In this document: piece by piece, positions 1-4,970 of the stretch
Layout: every line of letters starts with the position of its first letter
Position numbering within the stretch: position 1 is the first letter of the stretch
From: an uncultured Oceanospirillales bacterium
GTDB taxonomy: Bacteria; Pseudomonadota; Gammaproteobacteria; Pseudomonadales; Litorivicinaceae
Direction: 5' to 3'
Length of the DNA stretch: 6,755 nt
Assembly: GCA_913061245.1 (NCBI GenBank)
Contig: CAJXTO010000080.1
Location: 1-6,755 of the forward strand
Program-made: the position numbers and the translations under genes
The notes under the pieces: model-generated
The model's input: only the letters and a program-made list of their open reading frames with translations
The model's database searches: none
What the model was told of the DNA's origin: nothing

Positions 1-461
1 AAAAATTGCCCTCCCCCTAAGCGAGCCGACACGCCGAAGTTTTTCGGGACACCGCCAACCAAAAAACCAGGATTCATCCCTTGGGCTTCCAATATCCACG
101 CAAGCATACTGGTCGTCGTCGTTTTACCATGCGTTCCAGAAACTGCGAGCACCGTCATTTCGGCAGTCAGACGCCCCAAGAGTTCGGGGCCTGAAATAAA
201 CGGGATTTTCCGATCCAAAACAGCTTCGACTGCAGGATTACCTCGAGACATGGCATTACCAATCACAACCAAATCGAGGTCATCGGTCAGAACTGATGAG
301 TCAAAGCCCTCGTGCAACACAATGCCTGCTTGACGAAGTTGATCCGACATCGGGGGATACACGTGCTGATCCGAACCCGTTACATCCCAACCTTTTTGAC
401 GGCACAGCTGTGCAAGGCCACCCATAAAGGTGCCGCAGATCCCTAGAATATGGATTTTCAA
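1..461 (-). CDS. mpl: Mpl, UDP-MurNAc:L-Ala-gamma-D-Glu-meso-DAP ligase, N-terminal part (C-terminus beyond window)
   Basis: This enzyme of murein recycling joins a recovered tripeptide to UDP-N-acetylmuramate in the cytoplasm, using ATP, and belongs to the Mur ligase family. The 153 visible residues begin KIHILGICGTFMGG, the typical Mpl N-terminus with its Rossmann-like UDP-binding fold. They continue with VTGSDQHVYPPMS (about 28-39), VIGNAMSRGNP (67-76) and the ATP-binding P-loop GTHGKTTTT (109-117), then GGVPKNFGVSA (136-146). These Mpl-specific stretches separate it from MurC. The start is a TTG at 461 on the minus strand. It aligns with the first residue of the E. coli protein and has a purine-rich AGAGAGAG site (about 467-474) upstream. 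The central and C-terminal ligase domains lie outside the window. The gene is transcribed away from ppa. Identification by recalled family motifs is secure. Confidence 0.95.
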   Translation of the reverse strand, partial: MKIHILGICGTFMGGLAQLCRQKGWDVTGSDQHVYPPMSDQLRQAGIVLHEGFDSSVLTDDLDLVVIGNAMSRGNPAVEAVLDRKIPFISGPELLGRLTAEMTVLAVSGTHGKTTTTSMLAWILEAQGMNPGFLVGGVPKNFGVSARLGGGQF

Positions 462-593
462 ATCGCGCTCTCTCTTACATCGATAATTCATAGTGTCATT
501 GCGCGCTGCAAACAGCAATTGAGGACCTTGTACCATTTCACGATAGCGATCGATGCGCGTATCGGTTGAAATAGAGGCTAAAGCACCGGACAC

Positions 594-623
594 TTGCCGT
601 TTCAAAGTGCACTTATTTATCTA
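594..623 (+). promoter_or_regulatory. Candidate sigma-70 promoter for ppa
   Basis: TTGCCG (594-599) and TATCTA (618-623) are separated by 18 bases. The hexamers are partial matches to TTGACA and TATAAT. A start site near 630 would leave a leader of only about a dozen bases, just enough for the ribosome binding site at 634-638. The palindrome AAGTGCACTT sits in the spacer. The call is weak and rests on hexamer similarity only. Confidence 0.25.
605..614. repeat. Perfect 10-base palindrome upstream of ppa
   Basis: AAGTGCACTT is its own reverse complement and lies 28 bases before the ppa start, between the candidate -35 and -10 hexamers. The position would suit an operator, but a 10-base palindrome is not rare by chance and I cannot link it to a known regulator. 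Confidence 0.35.
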
Positions 624-642
624 CTAACCATCTGAGGACCTT

Positions 643-1170
643 ATGAGCTTCAATGACATTCCTGCGGGAAAGGACATTCCAAACGACATCTATGTCGCAA
701 TTGAAATCCCGGCAAACTCAACGCCAATTAAGTATGAAATCGAAAAAGAATACGATGCTGTATTCGTAGACCGTTTCATGGCGACTCCGATGTTCTACCC
801 AGCGAACTATGGCTATGTGCCAAATACCCTCGCAGATGACGGAGATCCCCTTGATGTATTGGTAGTTACACCATACCCAGTTCAACCAGGTTCAATCATC
901 CGTGCACGTCCAATCGGTATCTTGGACATGAGCGATGAGGCAGGTCGTGACTCGAAAGTTCTCGCGGTACCACACGACAAACTGACTACGCTGTATAAGG
1001 ATGTAAAAGAGCCACAAGACTTAGGCTCACTGCTTCTTGACCAGATCGCACATTTCTTCGAGAACTACAAAGATCTTGAAGCAGGTAAGTGGGTCAAGGT
1101 CGATGGCTGGCGCGGATCCGATGCAGCTCGTGATGCTGTGATTGCATCTGTCGAAGCTGCAAAGAAATAA
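643..1170 (+). CDS. ppa: Inorganic pyrophosphatase, family I
   Basis: This cytoplasmic Mg-dependent enzyme hydrolyses pyrophosphate to two phosphates, pulling biosynthetic reactions forward. At 175 residues it matches the usual bacterial length (E. coli 176). The family I signature DGDPLDVLV is at 66-74, giving the metal-binding aspartates D66, D68 and D71. The second metal cluster DMSDEAGRDSK (95-105) supplies D98, D103 and K105. RFMATPMFYPANYGYVP (44-60) carries the conserved arginine and tyrosine of the active site. The ATG at 643 is preceded by GAGGA (634-638), a short 4-base spacing. Arginine is mostly CGT, as expected of a highly expressed gene. Transcription diverges from mpl and converges on the DUF2333 gene, whose stop codon directly follows. 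All active-site positions I can check are intact. Confidence 0.97.
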   Translation: MSFNDIPAGKDIPNDIYVAIEIPANSTPIKYEIEKEYDAVFVDRFMATPMFYPANYGYVPNTLADDGDPLDVLVVTPYPVQPGSIIRARPIGILDMSDEAGRDSKVLAVPHDKLTTLYKDVKEPQDLGSLLLDQIAHFFENYKDLEAGKWVKVDGWRGSDAARDAVIASVEAAKK

Positions 1171-1185
1171 TTAGCCCTGAGCTAA
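1161..1185 (-). terminator. Candidate terminator for the DUF2333 gene
   Basis: Read on the minus strand, TTAGC and GCTAA form a 5-base stem around a TCAGG loop (1171-1185). It is followed by the T-rich tail TTATTTCTTT, which lies inside the end of the opposing ppa gene. The stem includes the DUF2333 stop codon. The stem is short and the tail interrupted, so termination may be partial. Confidence 0.35.
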
Positions 1186-2190
1186 CAGTGCACGCAGATC
1201 AGAAATGGCTGCGTGCGCTCTTGAGATATAACTCGCCATGACCAGTGAATGGTTGGCGAAAATACCAAATCCAGATCCATTCAATATCATTGGCGACCAG
1301 ACTGTTTGCTGGGTGGCCTCAAGCTCCCGAATTACTTGCTTTAACGAGACACGCGCATTCTTGTTCTCGAGAACTGACCCAAAATCTTTCTCAATCGCTC
1401 GCAGAATATGTAAAAGCGCCCAAGCTGAACCTCGCGCTTCAAAAAACACATCATCAATCTCGAGCCATGGCGTTTTAACGACACGCTCTGACACATCAAG
1501 CGTCGACTGATCTGCCGCCGGATCACCCGCCAAGTCGGTATTAAATCGCGCCTGTCCAACACTTGCAGACAGCCTTTGGCTCAGCGAGCCGAGTCGCGTC
1601 TCAACATCCGCCAAGTAATTCCGCAAGTTATCAGCACGAGCATAGAGCTGGGCATTTTCACCCGGCGTTGCCAAACGAATTTGGTACGATTTGAGAGACT
1701 CGGTCGCCTTGCGATAACTCGACTCAGCAGACGGGAACCATTTACCGCTGTCATAGTTCAAAGCAGGCTCAGCAACGACCAGATCCGCATCTTCCGTTGA
1801 CTGCGACTGACTACGTGATAAATCTTTTCGCAAAGCTCGCGCCAAATCACGGGCTTGCACTAGGGCACCAAATTCCCAATTGGGCATGTTGTCTAACCAA
1901 AGTCCCGGTGGCGTGACATCATTGGATAAATATCCGCCAGGTTTGTCCAACAAGGTTTCGGTAATAAAAATCAACGTGCCAACTGTCGCGTTTCCAACGG
2001 TTGTTTTCTGATCAGCAGGAGCAGTCGTCGCCAAGATATCATCAATACCGCGCTGCTCTGGCGGCTGACTCCAGTGAATCCCCAACAAAACCGCACCGAG
2101 TAAATACAATACAAAAGCACCAAGCCCAGCAGCTATCCATGTCGATTGGCCACCAAGATTGGTCAGACGGTTTTTGAAAGATCCGAGCAT
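1171..2190 (-). CDS. DUF2333 family membrane-anchored protein, function unknown
   Basis: This is a conserved protein of unknown function found in Gammaproteobacteria; I recognise it as the DUF2333 family, at about the usual length (339 residues). It has a short basic N-terminus (K6, R8) and one clear hydrophobic segment at about 18-40 (WIAAGLGAFVLYLLGAVLLG). The rest is a soluble region, probably periplasmic but with topology inferred. The family hallmark is the block at 82-112, including DKPGGYLSNDVTPPG and LWLDNMPNWEFGALVQ. After it come SRSQSQS (125-131) and long helices with heptad-like spacing (about 155-210 and 250-295). The C-terminal helix reaches the stop. The ATG at 2190 has no strong ribosome binding site. 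It diverges from the DsbD-domain gene with a gap of only about 40 bases. No enzymatic motif is visible. Confidence 0.85.
   Translation of the reverse strand: MLGSFKNRLTNLGGQSTWIAAGLGAFVLYLLGAVLLGIHWSQPPEQRGIDDILATTAPADQKTTVGNATVGTLIFITETLLDKPGGYLSNDVTPPGLWLDNMPNWEFGALVQARDLARALRKDLSRSQSQSTEDADLVVAEPALNYDSGKWFPSAESSYRKATESLKSYQIRLATPGENAQLYARADNLRNYLADVETRLGSLSQRLSASVGQARFNTDLAGDPAADQSTLDVSERVVKTPWLEIDDVFFEARGSAWALLHILRAIEKDFGSVLENKNARVSLKQVIRELEATQQTVWSPMILNGSGFGIFANHSLVMASYISRAHAAISDLRALLAQG
1187..1219 (+). other. Stem-loop downstream of ppa, inside the DUF2333 3' end
   Basis: AGTGCACGCAG (1187-1197) pairs with CTGCGTGCGCT (1209-1219) over 11 positions, one of them a G-T wobble, around an 11-base loop. 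In the minus-strand RNA the wobble becomes an A-C mismatch, so the structure is stronger in a ppa transcript. No T run follows, so it is not a classic terminator. It might protect the ppa mRNA 3' end or impede read-through. Its function is inferred. Confidence 0.35.
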
Positions 2191-2231
2191 GCTTAATCCG
2201 TTTCTCTAATAAATAAACAAGGAGTATCATC
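2191..2231. promoter_or_regulatory. Compact divergent gap between DUF2333 and DsbD-domain genes
   Basis: Only 41 bases separate the DUF2333 start from the first possible start of the DsbD-domain gene. The centre is AT-rich (CTAATAAATAAACAA, 2206-2220) and holds -10-like sequences on both strands. I could not pair them with a convincing -35 in either direction. At least one promoter must therefore extend into a neighbouring coding region. Confidence 0.4.
2219..2224 (+). promoter_or_regulatory. Ribosome binding site for the upstream GTG start (2232)
   Basis: AAGGAG is a near-perfect Shine-Dalgarno sequence, 7 bases before GTG at 2232. It supports the longer form of the DsbD-domain protein. Confidence 0.6.
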
Positions 2232-2675
2232 GTGCAATATGACAACGGGAGGAAACCAGTGCAACGCGTTATCTCAAGTTTTATTGCAGCAGCCTGTTTT
2301 TTTGGATCCACACTGGCTGGAGCCCAAGGGTCATTTGGCTCAAGTTTCGGCGCTCCAGACCTCTTACCACCCGAACAGGCATTTGTTGTTTCACAACCTG
2401 AAGCCGATGTGATCGAAATTACAATTGCCGACGGCACATACTTGTACGATGAACGCACAATCGTTCAAAACGATGCAGGCGATATCTTAGAAACAACACG
2501 ATCTGCGTCTGAAATGTATGACGACCCACTCCTTGGGCCAACGCCTATTCACAAAAAACGTCTGCGAATGACAGTCTCTAACGCGCCTCAATTGATGGTT
2601 TTGACCTATCAGGGCTGTGCAGATATCGGGTTTTGCTACCCTCCACAACAAACAGAACTGTCATTTTCACGTTAA
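2232..2675 (+). CDS. Exported stand-alone DsbD N-terminal (nDsbD-like) thiol domain protein
   Basis: The protein resembles only the periplasmic alpha domain of DsbD, which passes electrons from the DsbD membrane part to DsbC, DsbG or CcmG-like partners. In the 147-residue form, residues about 10-31 are an export signal (QRVISSFIAAACFFG, likely cut after AGA at 31). LLPPEQAF (44-51) and DGTYLYDE (67-74) match the start of the domain. TYQGCADIGFCYPP (125-138) carries the redox pair C129 and C135 with CX5C spacing. The protein ends at 147, right after the domain: no transmembrane bundle and no C-terminal thioredoxin domain follow. The cap-loop region (about 97-111, PLLGPTPIHKKRL) lacks the Phe-Tyr-Gly of E. 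coli DsbD. The start is GTG at 2232 or GTG at 2259 (138 residues); both have good ribosome binding sites, and the shorter gives a more typical signal peptide. The frame is intact and the cysteines are kept, which favours a working gene over a decaying one. Family membership is clear; the partner is unknown. Confidence 0.85.
   Translation: MQYDNGRKPVQRVISSFIAAACFFGSTLAGAQGSFGSSFGAPDLLPPEQAFVVSQPEADVIEITIADGTYLYDERTIVQNDAGDILETTRSASEMYDDPLLGPTPIHKKRLRMTVSNAPQLMVLTYQGCADIGFCYPPQQTELSFSR
2247..2253 (+). promoter_or_regulatory. Ribosome binding site for the downstream GTG start (2259)
   Basis: GGGAGGA lies about 6 bases before an in-frame GTG at 2259. Starting there gives a short n-region (MQR) and a compact signal peptide, so this may be the main or an additional start. 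Confidence 0.55.
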
Positions 2676-2682
2676 ATCGCGC

Positions 2683-2719
2683 AAAATAGCCGCAAGTTTC
2701 ACGAATTTGCGGTGATTTT
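2683..2719 (+). promoter_or_regulatory. Hairpin abutting the aroQ start, terminator-like and covering its ribosome binding site
   Basis: CCGCAAGTT (2690-2698) pairs with AATTTGCGG (2704-2712) over 9 positions with one G-T wobble, around the loop TCACG. After one more wobble and one mismatch, AAAAT (2683-2687) pairs with ATTTT (2715-2719). The repeat fills the gap between the DsbD-domain stop and the aroQ ATG at 2720. The only Shine-Dalgarno candidate, GGTGA (2711-2715), lies within the right arm. The shape fits either a terminator for the upstream gene with a short T tract, or a structure limiting aroQ translation. Pairing is seen directly; the role is inferred. Confidence 0.5.
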
Positions 2720-3157
2720 ATGTCCAAGGTACTGGTGCTCAACGGTCCAAATCTGAATTTACTCGGACAACGAGAGCCTGATGTCTACGGCTCCACCACC
2801 TTGAAAGACCTTGAAAATGGACTTTTAGCGAACGCGCCAACGGGCATGCATCTCGAGTTCTATCAGAGTAATCACGAAGGCGCGATGATTGATCGCATCC
2901 ACCAATTAATGGATCAGCCGGTCGATGGGATTGTTATTAATCCGGGTGCATGGACGCACACCAGCGTTGCTATTCGTGATGCACTCAGTGCCGTGACCGC
3001 CCCCTTCGTTGAAGTGCATATTTCGAACGTCCATTCGCGTGAGGCGTTTCGGCACCATTCGTATTTTTCTGATATCGCGCTCGCAGTCATCGCAGGTTGC
3101 GGTATGCAGGGCTACACATTTGCCCTAGAAACACTGAATCAACATTTAAAAGGCTAA
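2720..3157 (+). CDS. aroQ: 3-dehydroquinate dehydratase, type II
   Basis: This enzyme catalyses the third step of the shikimate pathway, removing water from 3-dehydroquinate on the way to chorismate and aromatic amino acids; type II enzymes form dodecamers in the cytoplasm. The length of 145 residues is typical. The N-terminal LVLNGPNLNLLGQREP (5-20) leads into the catalytic tyrosine Y23 on the mobile lid, with R18 beside it. YQSNHEG (48-54), INPGAWTHTS (73-82, containing N74) and EVHISNVHSREAFRHHS (98-114, with catalytic H100 and R111) complete the active site. All expected catalytic residues are present. The ATG at 2720 has GGTGA at 2711-2715, part of a strong hairpin. It is the first gene of a tightly spaced run with accB, accC, prmA and dusB; the stop is 9 bases before accB. 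Confidence 0.97.
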   Translation: MSKVLVLNGPNLNLLGQREPDVYGSTTLKDLENGLLANAPTGMHLEFYQSNHEGAMIDRIHQLMDQPVDGIVINPGAWTHTSVAIRDALSAVTAPFVEVHISNVHSREAFRHHSYFSDIALAVIAGCGMQGYTFALETLNQHLKG

Positions 3158-3166
3158 AACTGGATT

Positions 3167-3622
3167 ATGGATATTCGTAAGATCAAAAAACTGATCGAAC
3201 TTCTGCACGACACGGACGTTGCTGAAATTGAAATCTCAGAAGGTGAAGAGAGTGTCCGCATCACCCGCGGCAGCACTAACCAAGTTGTGGTTCAAACACC
3301 ACAAATGGCAGCTCCTCAGACCATCGCTGCGCCACAAGCCTCACCTCAGCCATTAGCTGACGAGCCCTCTGGAGTCACGGCACCTGCCGGCCACCAAGTC
3401 AAATCGCCGATGGTTGGCACTTTCTACCGCTCGCCATCACCGGATGCAGCCGCGTTTATAGAAGTCGGCAGCGAAGTGAAACAAGGCGATACTCTCTGCA
3501 TCGTCGAAGCCATGAAAATGATGAATCAAATCGAAGCTGATGCATCTGGTAAGGTCTTGGCGATTCTTGTTGATGACGGTGACGCCGTTGAGTTCGACCA
3601 GCCATTGGTTGTGATTGGATAA
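3167..3622 (+). CDS. accB: Biotin carboxyl carrier protein of acetyl-CoA carboxylase
   Basis: This protein carries the biotin that shuttles CO2 from biotin carboxylase (AccC) to carboxyltransferase (AccA/AccD), making malonyl-CoA for fatty acid synthesis. It has 151 residues, close to the usual 150-160. An N-terminal segment starting MDIRKIKKLIELL (1-13) is followed by a linker rich in Ala, Pro and Gln (about 45-76). The biotinyl domain fills 77-151. The biotin attachment motif is EAMKMMN (114-120), with K117 as the modified lysine. The characteristic BCCP thumb is visible as SPSPDAAAFIEVG (89-101). The ATG at 3167 has only a weak GGA upstream, so translation may depend on coupling from aroQ, 9 bases before. 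It ends 4 bases before accC. Confidence 0.97.
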   Translation: MDIRKIKKLIELLHDTDVAEIEISEGEESVRITRGSTNQVVVQTPQMAAPQTIAAPQASPQPLADEPSGVTAPAGHQVKSPMVGTFYRSPSPDAAAFIEVGSEVKQGDTLCIVEAMKMMNQIEADASGKVLAILVDDGDAVEFDQPLVVIG

Positions 3623-3626
3623 TTCG

Positions 3627-4970
3627 ATGTTTGAAAAAATCGTCATCGCCAACCGCGGAGAAATTGCACTCCGCATCTTACGAGCTTGCCGCCAACTCGG
3701 CATTCGCACAGTTGCTGTGCACTCGGTATGCGACAGAGACTTAAAACACGTCAAGCTCGCCGATGAAACCGTCTGCATCGGCCCAAACCCATCGAATCAA
3801 AGCTACCTGAATGTTCCTGCAATCATTGCAGCAGCAGAGGTCACCGACGCACAAGCAATCCATCCCGGTTACGGATTTTTGGCTGAGAATGCTGATTTTG
3901 CTGAAAGAGTTGAGCAGTCAGGCTTCACTTTTATTGGTCCATCCGCGGCAACAATCCGATTGATGGGAAATAAAGTCGCTGCAATCGAGGCCATGCAGGC
4001 TGCCAACGTACCCACAGTACCTGGATCAAACGGACCACTGGGCAATGATGACGCGAAAAATTTGAAAATTGCGAAAGATATCGGATACCCAGTCATCGTA
4101 AAGGCGGCAGCAGGCGGTGGTGGTCGTGGCATGCGAGTCGTTCACACTGAATCTAATCTTCTGAGTTCGATCCAAATCACGCAATCCGAAGCAAAAGCAG
4201 CCTTCGGTGACGCGACGGTCTATCTTGAAAAGTTTCTCGAAAAACCGCGCCATGTCGAAGTTCAAGTATTAGCGGATAAACATGGCAATGCGATCCATCT
4301 TTACGATCGCGATTGTTCATTGCAACGCCGACATCAAAAGGTATTGGAAGAAGCTCCAGCACCCGGAGTTGATCCCGAAGCACGCGCACAAGTTCTTGAA
4401 GCCTGCGTGACGGCTTGCAAGAACATGGGCTACGTTGGCGCTGGAACATTTGAATTTTTGTATGAAGACGGTCGTTTCTACTTCATCGAAATGAATACCC
4501 GAGTGCAGGTAGAGCACCCTGTGAGTGAAATGGTCACAGGAATCGACATCATCCGCGAACAAATTTCAGTTGCTGCCGGTAATCCGTTATCGGTCACGCA
4601 AGACCAAATCAAACTGAATGGACATGCAATTGAGTGCCGGATCAATGCAGAAAATCCAAATACATTTCTGCCAAGTCCTGGGTTGATTTCTCGATACCAC
4701 CCTCCCGGTGGACCAGGAGTTCGTGTCGACTCACATATCTATTCAGGTTACGCAGTCCCTCCGCATTACGACTCAATGATTGCCAAGTTCATCACGCATG
4801 GGGCAACACGGGAGGAAGCGTTAAAACGCATGGAAATTGCGCTGTCTGAGTCACTCATTGACGGCATTCAAACCAACATTCCACTCCAACGCGACATTGT
4901 GACTGACGCAACTTTCCTTAGTGGTCCGGTGAGCATTCACTACCTTGAGAAGAAATTAGGGCTGTCATGA
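3627..4970 (+). CDS. accC: Biotin carboxylase subunit of acetyl-CoA carboxylase
   Basis: AccC uses ATP and bicarbonate to carboxylate biotin on AccB. I choose ATG 3627 (447 residues), because the protein then opens MFEKIVIANRGEIALRILRA, in register with E. coli AccC. An in-frame TTG at 3615 inside accB would add four residues but fits less well. The N-terminal domain has HPGYGFLAENADFAE (79-93). The ATP-grasp domain has K116, K159, the glycine loop AAGGGGRGMRVV (161-172), H209, RRHQKVLEEAPAP (234-246, K238), E276 and the signature FIEMNTRVQVEHP (286-298) with E288, R292 and E296. CRIN (337-340) gives R338. These coincide in number with the E. coli residues. The spacing from accB is 4 bases, and the stop overlaps the prmA start as ATGA, suggesting translational coupling in both directions. 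Confidence 0.98.
   Translation: MFEKIVIANRGEIALRILRACRQLGIRTVAVHSVCDRDLKHVKLADETVCIGPNPSNQSYLNVPAIIAAAEVTDAQAIHPGYGFLAENADFAERVEQSGFTFIGPSAATIRLMGNKVAAIEAMQAANVPTVPGSNGPLGNDDAKNLKIAKDIGYPVIVKAAAGGGGRGMRVVHTESNLLSSIQITQSEAKAAFGDATVYLEKFLEKPRHVEVQVLADKHGNAIHLYDRDCSLQRRHQKVLEEAPAPGVDPEARAQVLEACVTACKNMGYVGAGTFEFLYEDGRFYFIEMNTRVQVEHPVSEMVTGIDIIREQISVAAGNPLSVTQDQIKLNGHAIECRINAENPNTFLPSPGLISRYHPPGGPGVRVDSHIYSGYAVPPHYDSMIAKFITHGATREEALKRMEIALSESLIDGIQTNIPLQRDIVTDATFLSGPVSIHYLEKKLGLS

Larger units (their letters stand above)
462..642. promoter_or_regulatory. Divergent mpl/ppa control region
   Basis: This 181-base non-coding stretch lies between two divergent genes, so both promoters should be here. 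Toward ppa the best pair is described separately (594-623). Toward mpl, on the minus strand, a weak pair is TTGCAG (506-511) and AATTAT (483-488) with 17 bases between, which would give a very short leader; only 3 and 4 of 6 bases match the sigma-70 consensus. Two symmetric elements are present: an imperfect inverted repeat at 541-564 and a perfect 10-base palindrome AAGTGCACTT at 605-614. I see no open reading frame of note and no RNA gene. That this is a promoter region follows from gene layout; the exact sites are guesses. Confidence 0.6.

Noticed and set aside
2297..2303. Run of seven T within the signal peptide coding region of the DsbD-like gene, a possible slippage or phase-variation site.
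   Set aside because: Seven bases is short, the frame is intact, and it simply encodes Cys-Phe-Phe.
2042..2458. 138-residue open frame on the minus strand across the divergent gap.
   Set aside because: It overlaps the starts of two recognised genes in another frame and its translation looks like no family; it is a shadow.
2601..2629. TTGACC and TATCGG with a 17-base spacer, a possible promoter for aroQ inside the DsbD-domain gene.
   Set aside because: The -10 matches only three bases and the sequence encodes the conserved TYQGCADIG motif, so protein constraint explains it. An aroQ promoter must still exist somewhere if the hairpin at 2683 terminates.
3310..3400. Ala/Pro/Gln-rich low-complexity stretch in accB.
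   Set aside because: This is the normal flexible linker of biotin carboxyl carrier proteins.
3615..3626. TTG start for accC within the end of accB.
   Set aside because: The ATG at 3627 matches the N-terminus of the family exactly, and the TTG adds only four residues without homology support.
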